DNA of 64,000 nucleotides from Sva-07 sp963741755 (GTDB lineage Bacteria > Actinomycetota > Acidimicrobiia > Acidimicrobiales > Ilumatobacteraceae). The position numbers and the translations under genes were made by a program. Every line of letters starts with the position of its first letter. The stretch's first letter is position 1. The notes beneath the pieces are model-generated. The model saw only the letters and a program-made list of their open reading frames with translations. It was not told the DNA's origin and ran no database searches. The stretch spans positions 310,001 to 374,000 of the forward strand of contig CAVUJG010000001.1 of assembly GCA_963741755.1 (NCBI GenBank). The letters are read 5' to 3'. Positions 35,871 through 43,160 of the stretch are shown here, piece by piece.

Positions 35871-35884
35871 CCCCTGATGTAATC
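35852..35884. terminator. Family A palindrome copy 4, shared by two convergent genes
   Basis: GATTACATC at 35852-35860 and GATGTAATC at 35876-35884 enclose GCGGGTCTGACCCCT. The aminotransferase stop TGA (35868-35870) lies in the loop, and the minus-strand PH-SHOCT stop (35883-35885) overlaps the other arm. Both genes end inside one element. Confidence 0.8.
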
Positions 35885-36566
35885 AGAGTTCGTCGAGGAT
35901 CTGCTTTCGTTTCACTGCGTACTCGGCCTCGTTGATGTGGCCTTCCGCTTTGAGCTCATCGAGTGCGGCGAGCCGGTCAGTGGCCGATGGCGGCGGCGGA
36001 GTGGTCGAGCCAGGAGTCGGGATGGTCTCCTGCTGATCGCGCAACGCCTTCGCGAGCGACGCTGCGTCGCGGTCGGAGTCGCGCTGCTCGTCGGCTTCGA
36101 CCTGAGCGAAGATGAGCGTACGGACGTGCTCGGGGTTCGGAATGTTCTCGAACACCGAGTCACCGGTTTCGCCGGCCGACTCGATGGTGACCACGCCGTT
36201 GTTGAGCATGCGAGCGATCACCGACTGGTTGAAGTTGACGTTGTTGACCCGGTTGAGCGGGATCGACACACCCCGACGCCGGAACATGCCGCTCTGATAG
36301 GCAACGCGTTGATCGGTGATCGCGAACCTGGTCGACTGCCAATTGAGGAAGGCAACGATGATGTCGATCACCAACACGATGAACGCGATCAACGCGACCC
36401 ATCCGATGATGTCGTTGAGCCAGGAGATGTCGACGGCCGACAGCAGCACCAGGAGGGCGACGATGCCGATCGCCGCTGCCACTTCTTTCCAGAAGTAGAA
36501 CCAGTGGGGATTCGACGCGAGGATCATCTCCTCGTCGGGCATCAAGTTGATGTCGGAACCAAACAT
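35883..36566 (-). CDS. PH-domain (bPH2/YdbT-like) and SHOCT-domain membrane protein
   Basis: 227 aa. Two TMs at about 28-48 and 55-78 (VAAAIGIVALLVLLSAVDIS, IIGWVALIAFIVLVIDIIVA) are followed by a bacterial PH domain (RFAITDQRVAYQSGMFRRRG with VSIPLNRVNNVNFNQSVIAR and VVTIESAGETGDSVFENI), a Pro-rich linker, then a SHOCT motif, DRLAALDELKAEGHINEAEY with AVKRKQILDEL. Function not known; bPH2 proteins are associated with membranes and secreted peptides. Its stop codon lies in the family A palindrome. Confidence 0.85.
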   Translation of the reverse strand: MFGSDINLMPDEEMILASNPHWFYFWKEVAAAIGIVALLVLLSAVDISWLNDIIGWVALIAFIVLVIDIIVAFLNWQSTRFAITDQRVAYQSGMFRRRGVSIPLNRVNNVNFNQSVIARMLNNGVVTIESAGETGDSVFENIPNPEHVRTLIFAQVEADEQRDSDRDAASLAKALRDQQETIPTPGSTTPPPPSATDRLAALDELKAEGHINEAEYAVKRKQILDEL

Positions 36567-36593
36567 GGCGCGAACTGTAGCCCCAGGTGGTGC

Positions 36594-36902
36594 TCACGAG
36601 ATGAAGCGCGTCAGGGCCGTTGCGGCGGACGCAACGATGATCACCACGACGAAGGGCAACCGGCGCCACAGAGCCAGTCCGGCGACGACGAGGCCGACCA
36701 GTCGAGCGTCGACCACGATCGCTTGGCCGTCGCCCACCGTCGACACGATCGTGAGCGCCGCGAGCAGCGCCGCAGGCAGGAGATCGACCACCTGCTGCAC
36801 ACGCACGGGCAGCGCCCGATCGCCGAGGACGAGTGGGCCGGCCGACTTCAGTGCGAATGTCCCTATGGTCATCACGATCAGCACGACGGTTGCGTCGCTC
36901 AC
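36594..36902 (-). CDS. azlD: AzlD branched-chain amino acid exporter subunit
   Basis: 102-aa membrane protein with four hydrophobic segments (LIVMTIGTFALKSAGPLVLG, LPAALLAALTIVSTVGDGQA, ARLVGLVVAGLALWR, and VVVIIVASAATALTRF). It matches AzlD, the small subunit of the LIV-E type exporter. The GTG at 36902 overlaps the azlC stop by 4 nt (GTGA); more upstream in-frame codons are in azlC and not likely. Confidence 0.82.
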   Translation of the reverse strand: MSDATVVLIVMTIGTFALKSAGPLVLGDRALPVRVQQVVDLLPAALLAALTIVSTVGDGQAIVVDARLVGLVVAGLALWRRLPFVVVIIVASAATALTRFIS

Positions 36903-37624
36903 GACGCTGCCTCCGTGTCGGGCTCCGGTCGGTCGCTGCGGTCGGTCGATTGCGAGCCGATCCGGGCGGCGGCGACACCGAGCATCGACGCCAGGATCGG
37001 GACGCCGGGCGGAGCGAACGGGATCAGCACGAGCGCGATGAGGCCTCCGGCAATCGCGGTTCGCCGCTGCGGTGTCGAGGACAAACGCGGCCACAGCAGT
37101 GCGAGGAAAGCTGCCGGTCCAGCGGCATCGAGGCCGAGTTCGGTGATCAAGTCGCCCGCTCCGGCAAATGCGACGTAGCCGAGGATCGTCGTCAGGTTCC
37201 AGACCACGAACACCCCGATGCCCGCCACGAGGTAGCCGTAACGTCGCCATCGCTGTTCGTGTTGCGCAGCGCCGACCGCGGTCGACTCGTCGATCATCAA
37301 CTGCGACATCGCCGCTCGTTGCCACCAAGTTCCAACGAGCGCCGGTGCCATGATCACACCGAAAGCGAGGGACCGCACGTTGAGCAACAACCCGGCGATC
37401 GCGGCCGAAGCGATGGATCCTCCGTCTCCGAGGATCTCGACGGCGGCGAACTGTGAGCTTCCACCGAAGACGAACAACGAGAAGCCCATCGCCTGCACCA
37501 GCGAGAGTCCGGCCGTTGCCGCGCCAGCGCCGAACACGATGCCGAACGGTGCCACCGACGCAACGATCGATGCGGCTTGACGGTGGATCGCCCGCTTGTG
37601 GGCAGCATCGTCGGAGGCGTTCAC
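36899..37624 (-). CDS. azlC: AzlC branched-chain amino acid exporter permease
   Basis: 241-aa permease of the AzlC family: SIVASVAPFGIVFGAGAATA, LFVFGGSSQFAAVEILGDGG, LLLNVRSLAFGVIMAPALVG and DESTAVGAAQHEQRWRRYGY are family blocks. With AzlD it exports branched-chain amino acids and analogues. GTG start at 37624; only 33 bp separate it from the divergent trmB, so the two probably share a promoter region. Confidence 0.87.
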   Translation of the reverse strand: MNASDDAAHKRAIHRQAASIVASVAPFGIVFGAGAATAGLSLVQAMGFSLFVFGGSSQFAAVEILGDGGSIASAAIAGLLLNVRSLAFGVIMAPALVGTWWQRAAMSQLMIDESTAVGAAQHEQRWRRYGYLVAGIGVFVVWNLTTILGYVAFAGAGDLITELGLDAAGPAAFLALLWPRLSSTPQRRTAIAGGLIALVLIPFAPPGVPILASMLGVAAARIGSQSTDRSDRPEPDTEAAS

Positions 37625-37657
37625 GGGCGCAGTCTGGCGCCGGTAGCGTCGGGCGAC

Positions 37658-38371
37658 GTGGTCGTGACGGGTGGTGAGAGTGCTCGTTCGGTTCGCAGAC
37701 CAGCAGCGTCGTTCAAGGTTCGTCGCCGTTCGTTGTCACCGAAGCGCCAAGCAGAGTTCGACGCGTGGATCCAACGATGGGGCCTCGACATCGAGGGTCC
37801 GATGCTCGATTGGGCCGAGGTCTTCGATCGGGGCAGGGATGATCGAGGTGGCGACGATCGACGTGATGTGGTGCTCGACGTGGGCTTCGGCCACGGCGAG
37901 TCGACCATCGAGATGGCCGCCGCCGAGCCGCACCTCGACGTGATCGGGGTCGAGGTGCACACGCCGGGCGTCGTGACCGTGCTCGATGCGATCGAGCATC
38001 GCGGCCTGCATCACATCCGAGTGGTGCACGGCGACCTCCTGCCGTTCCTCGATCGCGTCGCGCCCGAGTCGCTGGCCGTCGTGAGGGTCTACTTCCCCGA
38101 TCCGTGGACGAAGCGCCGCAACTTTCACCGGCGCCTCGTTGGACCCGATGTCGTGGCCGCACTGACCGACCGCCTCCGCATGGGCGGCACATTGCATCTC
38201 GCCACCGACATCGCCGACTACGCCGAGTCGATGCGCCAGGTGTGTGACGCCGAACCGAGATTGACCGGCGGTGTGATCGACCGACCCGACTGGCGGCCAC
38301 TCACCCGCTTCGAACAGCGCGGTCTCGACGCCGGCCGCTCCCCCACCGACCTGCTCTACACGCGTACCTGA
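37658..38371 (+). CDS. trmB: tRNA (guanine-N7-)-methyltransferase
   Basis: 237-aa SAM-dependent enzyme that methylates G46 of tRNA. SAM site VVLDVGFGHGESTIEMAAAE, and the family's PDPWxKxRH motif as RVYFPDPWTKRRNFHRRLVG; DIADYAESMRQVCDAEPRLT near the end. GTG at 37658 gives a usual length; 81 nt of in-frame sequence upstream would overlap azlC and is not supported. The 3' end overlaps the MFS gene by 16 nt in convergent orientation. Confidence 0.87.
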   Translation: MVVTGGESARSVRRPAASFKVRRRSLSPKRQAEFDAWIQRWGLDIEGPMLDWAEVFDRGRDDRGGDDRRDVVLDVGFGHGESTIEMAAAEPHLDVIGVEVHTPGVVTVLDAIEHRGLHHIRVVHGDLLPFLDRVAPESLAVVRVYFPDPWTKRRNFHRRLVGPDVVAALTDRLRMGGTLHLATDIADYAESMRQVCDAEPRLTGGVIDRPDWRPLTRFEQRGLDAGRSPTDLLYTRT

Positions 38372-39600
38372 GGCTGTTGCGGGCGGAGTTCGTCGAACGT
38401 GTCGATTCGGCGGATCGAGGGGAACACGAACGCGAAGCTCACGGCGATGCCCATCGTGATCAGTCCCCCGCCGGCGATTGCCCACGGCACACCGAACATC
38501 CTCGCCGCAACACCGCTCTCGAACGCTCCGAGTTCGTTCGACGCCCCGATGAAGACGCCCTCGACGGCGCTGACTCGGCCGAGCTGTTCGTCCGGGGTCA
38601 CCAGCGGCACGATCGATCCGCGAATGAACATCGACACCATGTCGGCTGCAGAGATCACGATCAGCGCGACGAACGCGACCGCGTAGTTCGTCGTGAACCC
38701 GAACACGGTGGTTCCGAGTCCGAAGATCCCGACGACGAACAGCAGCGTGGGGCCGACTCGACGAGTGACGGGGCGCACGGCGAGCCACAACGCCATCAGT
38801 GCGGCACCGATGCCGGGTGCAGCGCGCAGCCAGCCGTAGGCGATGTCGCCGACGCCGAGACGTTCGCTGGCCACGGCGGGGATCAGTGCGATCGCACCGC
38901 CGAACAGCACGGCGAACAGGTCGAGCGAGATCGTGCCCAGCACCACCGGAGTGTGTCGTACGAACCGCAGACCCTCGAGTGCGCTGTGCAGTGTCGGCCG
39001 GTCGGTGATGCGTTCGGGTTCGCGGACGTACACGATCATCAGGATCGGGATGATCGCGGCGAACTCGAGGATCGCGGCGAGCGCATAGGCCTGGCTCGGG
39101 CCGACCGAGTAGAGGAAGCCTCCGATGACGGGGCCGACGATCGCCGAGCCGGTGAACGTCGCCGTCCAGAGGGCCACCACCTGCGGGAACATCTCCGGAG
39201 GGGCGAGCAACGGAGCGATCGAGCGGCGCGAGGGGGCGAGCATCGCGTCCGCGGCGCCGAACACGAACGCCAGTGCGAACAGCGGCCACACCGGATCCGG
39301 TGCGAGCTGGCTGTAGACGAGAAAGCCGATGGCACACAGGACGCGGGCGAACAGGAAGAGCGCCGACACGCGACGGCGGTCGAAGCGATCCGCCACCCAG
39401 CCGCTGACGAGGACGAGCAGCACCGCGGGAACGAACTGGGCGAGGCCGATGAAGCCGATCGCGAGCGTGTCGCCGGTGAGATCAAAGGCCTGCTTGAACA
39501 GCACCGTGACCAGGATGTTGAGCCCGACTGCGGCCAGCGCCGTCGACAGCAGGTACCGGCGAACCGCCGGATACCGCAGGACGTCACGAGCGTTGGCCAC
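38356..39600 (-). CDS. MFS transporter (enterobactin exporter-like / DHA3 group)
   Basis: 414-aa major facilitator with twelve predicted TMs. The loop WVADRFDRRRVSALFLFARV is the MFS motif A variant, and AFVFGAADAMLAPSRRSIAP with LLAPPEMFPQVVALWT is typical of the DHA3/EntS group, which exports siderophores or macrolides. RISAVEGVFIGASNELGAFE-type region is present as GRVSAVEGVFIGASNELGAF. No regulator next door; substrate unknown. Start ATG at 39600. Confidence 0.82.
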   Translation of the reverse strand: MANARDVLRYPAVRRYLLSTALAAVGLNILVTVLFKQAFDLTGDTLAIGFIGLAQFVPAVLLVLVSGWVADRFDRRRVSALFLFARVLCAIGFLVYSQLAPDPVWPLFALAFVFGAADAMLAPSRRSIAPLLAPPEMFPQVVALWTATFTGSAIVGPVIGGFLYSVGPSQAYALAAILEFAAIIPILMIVYVREPERITDRPTLHSALEGLRFVRHTPVVLGTISLDLFAVLFGGAIALIPAVASERLGVGDIAYGWLRAAPGIGAALMALWLAVRPVTRRVGPTLLFVVGIFGLGTTVFGFTTNYAVAFVALIVISAADMVSMFIRGSIVPLVTPDEQLGRVSAVEGVFIGASNELGAFESGVAARMFGVPWAIAGGGLITMGIAVSFAFVFPSIRRIDTFDELRPQQPQVRV

Positions 39601-39649
39601 CGGCGAAACCTACCGACACCGGTGCAATGGAGAGGCCCACGACACTTCT

Positions 39650-39677
39650 TTGCGAACGCAACTACTTGCGCTAGGAT
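39650..39677 (+). promoter_or_regulatory. Promoter of pirin gene, leaderless
   Basis: -35 TTGCGA (39650-39655), 16-bp spacer, -10 TAGGAT (39672-39677), 6 nt before the ATG at 39684. Clear example of a leaderless promoter here. Confidence 0.6.
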
Positions 39678-39683
39678 GATCCC

Positions 39684-40724
39684 ATGACCGGCGCCCTGCT
39701 GCAGACCTTTCCGCTCGGCACTCAGTGGCCGACGATCGACCCGTTCCTGTTCTGTGCCCACCATCGCGACGACTACCCGACCGGCACGGTCGACCTGGGC
39801 CCGGATGCCCCACTCGACGGGCGCGCCATCGGCCAGGACTTCGCCGGCGTCGACGGGTGGAACATGTACCACGGCTCGAACGTCCCGGGTTTCCCCCAAC
39901 ACCCCCATCGTGGCTTCGAGACCGTCACCTACGTGCGTACCGGCTTCTGCGACCACAGCGACTCACTCGGCGCAACGGCACGATTCGGACGTGGCGACAC
40001 TCAGTGGATGACCGCCGGGAAGGGCATCGTCCACTGCGAGATGTTCCCGCTGTTGTCCGCCGACGAGCCCAACCCACTCGAGTTGTTCCAGATCTGGCTC
40101 AACCTGCCCGCCGCCGACAAGATGGTCGAGCCGTACTTCACCATGCTGTGGAGCCACGACACGCCGACCGTCGTCGTCGCCAGCGGAGCTGCTGACGCCT
40201 TGGTCGACATCACCGTGATCGCCGGCTCGCTCGACAACGCCGAAGCGCCGAGCCCGCCGCCGAACTCGTGGGCATCGAAGGCCGAAGCCGACGTCGCCAT
40301 CTGGCACCTCCGCTTCGATCCGGGCGCACGATGGACGATGCCTGCCGCCGGACCCGAGTCGCACCGGTTGCTGTACGCATTCTCCGGATCGTGGCTCACC
40401 GTCGACGGCGAACGCCTCGACGCCGGCAACGGCGCTGCCATCGACCCGACACGGCCGCTCGAGCTCGTGGCCGGCGACGATGGCGTCGAGTGCATGGTGC
40501 TGCAGGGTCGCCCGATCGGTGAGCCCGTGGCGCAGTACGGGCCGTTCGTGATGAACACTCAGGCCGAGATCCAACAGGCCTTCGAGGACTACCGCCGCAC
40601 GCAGTTCGGCGGCTGGCCGTGGGGGTCGGACGACCCGAACCACGGGATGCCGGCGCGCCGCTTCGCCCGCCACGCCGACGGCCGCGTCGAACAGTTCGAC
40701 GTCGAACCCGCCCCCACCGCCTGA
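39684..40724 (+). CDS. Pirin family protein
   Basis: 346-aa bicupin. The metal site is seen in GFPQHPHRGFETVTYVRTGF (two His), then CDHSDSLG and ending with IVHCEMFPLL (His and Glu). The C-terminal cupin follows (VAIWHLRFDPGARWTMPA, LLYAFSGSWLTVDGERLDAG). Pirins are Fe/Mn-binding proteins; some oxidise quercetin, others act as redox sensors. Larger than the usual 230-300 aa by a C-terminal extension (FEDYRRTQFGGWPWG, then DHADGRVEQFD-type tail). Nothing in the context fixes the role. Confidence 0.87.
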   Translation: MTGALLQTFPLGTQWPTIDPFLFCAHHRDDYPTGTVDLGPDAPLDGRAIGQDFAGVDGWNMYHGSNVPGFPQHPHRGFETVTYVRTGFCDHSDSLGATARFGRGDTQWMTAGKGIVHCEMFPLLSADEPNPLELFQIWLNLPAADKMVEPYFTMLWSHDTPTVVVASGAADALVDITVIAGSLDNAEAPSPPPNSWASKAEADVAIWHLRFDPGARWTMPAAGPESHRLLYAFSGSWLTVDGERLDAGNGAAIDPTRPLELVAGDDGVECMVLQGRPIGEPVAQYGPFVMNTQAEIQQAFEDYRRTQFGGWPWGSDDPNHGMPARRFARHADGRVEQFDVEPAPTA

Positions 40725-40747
40725 CCCAACCCCGCGCCCCACCCGAG

Positions 40748-40897
40748 CCAACCTCGCCGTTTGCGTGCAACTCTGGATGGGACGGGTCATCCGAATCTGT
40801 GCGCAAACGTGATGGTTGGGCCCGGCGTGCCAACCTCGCCGTTTGCGTGCAACTCTGGATGGGACGGGTCATCCGAATCTGTGCGCAAACGTGATGG
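40748..40897. repeat. Tandem CGTTTGCG hairpins, family C copies 4 and 5
   Basis: Copy 4 starts at 40748, copy 5 at 40830 (period 82 bp). The first 68 bp are identical in both. In copy 4 CCAACC (40748-40753) pairs with GGTTGG (40814-40819) and CGTTTGCG (40758-40765) with CGCAAACG (40802-40809); the inner core is GGATG-GGACGGGT-CATCC. They lie between the pirin and methyltransferase genes, both plus strand. Confidence 0.85.
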
Positions 40898-40914
40898 GGG
40901 GCGAGACTGGGGGG

Positions 40915-41511
40915 ATGGACAGCACACAGTGGGACGATCGGTACTCGACGAGTGAGTTGATCTGGACCGGACGGGCGAACCAGTTCGTCGAAGCCCACCT
41001 CGCCGACCTCGAGCCGGGCACGGCAATCGATCTCGGCGCCGGTGAGGGCCGCAACGCCGTCTGGCTCGCAGCACGCGGTTGGACGGTGACGGCGGTCGAC
41101 TTCTCACAGGTGGGCCTCGACAAGGCACAGCGCCTCGCCGAGGATCACGGGGTCACGATCGCCACGGCGTGCGCCGACGCGACCACCTGGCAACCCGACG
41201 GTTCGGTCGATCTGGTCGTGCTTTCGTACCTGCAACTGCCGTCAGCGCAGCAACGAGTCGTGATGGAGCACGCAGCGACCTGGCTCGCTGCGGGCGGCAC
41301 GCTGTTCGTGATCGCCCACGACCGCTCGAACGTCGAACACGGCCATGGCGGACCGCCATCGCCCGACGTCTGCTACACCGTCGAGGAATCCGTCGCCGCC
41401 CTCGACACGTTGGACATCCTCACTGCCGAGGTCGTCGAGCGCCACGTCGACACGCCCGACGGCATGAAGACAGCTCTCGACACGCTGGTCATCGCACGAC
41501 GGCCGCTCTGA
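40915..41511 (+). CDS. Class I SAM-dependent methyltransferase (TehB-like)
   Basis: 198-aa methyltransferase. SAM motif I is TAIDLGAGEGRNAVWLAARG with the acidic VTAVDFSQVGLDKAQRLAED; motif II is DGSVDLVVLSYLQLP. RYSTSELIWTGRANQFVEAH is like tellurite-resistance TehB and thiopurine-type enzymes, but the acceptor is not known. ATG at 40915 lies just after the tandem hairpins, with GGGGGG as a poor ribosome site. Its 3' end overlaps purK by 23 nt in convergent orientation. Confidence 0.8.
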   Translation: MDSTQWDDRYSTSELIWTGRANQFVEAHLADLEPGTAIDLGAGEGRNAVWLAARGWTVTAVDFSQVGLDKAQRLAEDHGVTIATACADATTWQPDGSVDLVVLSYLQLPSAQQRVVMEHAATWLAAGGTLFVIAHDRSNVEHGHGGPPSPDVCYTVEESVAALDTLDILTAEVVERHVDTPDGMKTALDTLVIARRPL

Positions 41512-42625
41512 GTTCCAACGCACGGGCGACCGCCAGATTGGTAGCGGCGGCCGTCACGGTCAGGTGGCCCATCTTGCGACCGGGCCGAGCCTCGCGTTTG
41601 CCGTAGAGGTGCAGTTTCGCGTTCGGGTCGTCGAGCACGACGGTCCAGTCGGGATCACCGCCGTCCCACAGATCGCCGAGCAGGTTGACCATCGCGATCG
41701 CCGGCGCAGTCATCGACGTCGACCCGAGCCCCAGACCACACACTGCTCGAACCTGTTGCTCGTACTGACTGGTCACACTCGCGTCGAGCGTCCAGTGTCC
41801 GCTGTTGTGGGGACGAGGTGCGAGCTCGTTGACCAGCAGCTCGCCGTCGACCACGAAGAGTTCGACCGCGAGTACCCCGACATAGGCGAGTGCATCGGCG
41901 ATCGCCATCGCCACGCCGACCGCCCGGTCGGCGAGTTTCGCCGACACCATCGCCGGCACCGCTGAGACATCGAGGATGCCGTCGACGTGGCGGTTCTCCG
42001 CGACCGGCCAGGCTTCGACGTCACCGGAGGCGGTACGGCCGACGATGACGCTGAGCTCGGTGTCGAGCACCAGGCGTTGTTCGACCACACACGCGACGCC
42101 GCCGAGTTCGGCCCAGGCCGCCAGCGTCTCGGCGACACCGGACACCGATCGTTGGCCCTTGCCGTCGTAGCCGAGTCGGGCCGTCTTGACGATCGCGCCG
42201 GGCGCGACCAGGTCCTCCTCGACGACCGGGTCGTCGCCGTCCAACACCTGGTAGCGACCGACGGGGAAGCCGTTCTCCACCAGGAACCGCTTCTCGGCGA
42301 CGCGGTCCTGCGCGATGCGAACCGCTTGCGGCCCCGGCGCGACGCGCACCGACTCGGCCAACTCGTCGAGGGTCGCCGCCGGTGGGTTCTCGAACTCGGT
42401 GGTGATGACGTCGCAGTCGAACGACAGGCGCCGCAGTGCGTCGGGGTCGTCGTACGCGGCAACGAGGTGTTCATGGGCGAGCAGGCCCGCCGGCGCCGAC
42501 GGGTCGGGATCGAGCACGATCGTGCGGTAGCCCATCGAGGCCGCCGCCATCACGGCATAGCGACCGAGCTGACCACCCCCGAGAATCCCCAGCGTGGCCG
42601 GCGGCACGATCGCAGCGACGGTCAT
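41489..42625 (-). CDS. purK: N5-carboxyaminoimidazole ribonucleotide synthase
   Basis: 378-aa ATP-grasp enzyme that carboxylates aminoimidazole ribonucleotide in purine synthesis. Seen: LGILGGGQLGRYAVMAAASM at the start, VITTEFENPPAATLDELAES, ATP-grasp IVKTARLGYDGKGQRSVSG and VVEQRLVLDTELSVIVGR; metal site in ELAPRPHNSGHWTLDASVTS. ATG at 42625 overlaps the end of purE by 4 nt. Complete and normal. Confidence 0.92.
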   Translation of the reverse strand: MTVAAIVPPATLGILGGGQLGRYAVMAAASMGYRTIVLDPDPSAPAGLLAHEHLVAAYDDPDALRRLSFDCDVITTEFENPPAATLDELAESVRVAPGPQAVRIAQDRVAEKRFLVENGFPVGRYQVLDGDDPVVEEDLVAPGAIVKTARLGYDGKGQRSVSGVAETLAAWAELGGVACVVEQRLVLDTELSVIVGRTASGDVEAWPVAENRHVDGILDVSAVPAMVSAKLADRAVGVAMAIADALAYVGVLAVELFVVDGELLVNELAPRPHNSGHWTLDASVTSQYEQQVRAVCGLGLGSTSMTAPAIAMVNLLGDLWDGGDPDWTVVLDDPNAKLHLYGKREARPGRKMGHLTVTAAATNLAVARALELRAAVVR

Positions 42626-43128
42626 GAATCGCTGAGCGGTCGAAGCTCCGACGCCGCCGCCGCGTCTCGACGTTCGGCGCGGTAGGCGGCGAGTGCCGAC
42701 GCCAGCGCTGGGTCGTCGAGGGCGAGCATCGCCACCGCGAACAGCGCCGCATTGGTCGCTCCCGCGTCGCCGATCGCGAACGTTGCGACTGGCACACCGG
42801 CGGGCATCTGGACGATCGAGTACAGCGAGTCCTGCCCCGACAGGTGCCGTGATGCCACGGGCACGCCGAGCACCGGCACGGTCGTCTTCGCAGCGAGCAT
42901 GCCGGGCAGGTGCGCTGCTCCCCCAGCGCCGGCGATGATCGCTCGCAATCCCCGACCGGAGGCGTCCTCGGCATACGCAAACATCTCGTCGGGCATCCGG
43001 TGGGCGCTCACCACTCGCGCTTCGTGGGCAACGCCGAACGTCGCGAGCACCTCGACGGCCTTCGACATCGTCGGCCAGTCGCTCGACGACCCCATGACGA
43101 CGCCGATGACGGGATCTGCTGCGGGCAC
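42622..43128 (-). CDS. purE: N5-carboxyaminoimidazole ribonucleotide mutase
   Basis: 168-aa class I PurE: VIGVVMGSSSDWPTMSKAVE, RVVSAHRMPDEMFAYAEDAS, IIAGAGGAAHLPGMLAAKTT and VASRHLSGQDSLYSIVQMPA with GVPVATFAIGDAGATNAALF. The His in SAHRMP and the SGxDSLxSIVQMP loop are the active-site parts. GTG start at 43128. Forms the second step with PurK in the same operon (order purE-purK). Confidence 0.92.
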   Translation of the reverse strand: MPAADPVIGVVMGSSSDWPTMSKAVEVLATFGVAHEARVVSAHRMPDEMFAYAEDASGRGLRAIIAGAGGAAHLPGMLAAKTTVPVLGVPVASRHLSGQDSLYSIVQMPAGVPVATFAIGDAGATNAALFAVAMLALDDPALASALAAYRAERRDAAAASELRPLSDS

Positions 43129-43160
43129 GTGCGCAGCGTACGCGGTCGAAGGCCGCAGGG

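Noticed and set aside
40748..40897. CRISPR array
   Set aside because: Only two copies, no variable spacers, palindromic units and no cas genes.
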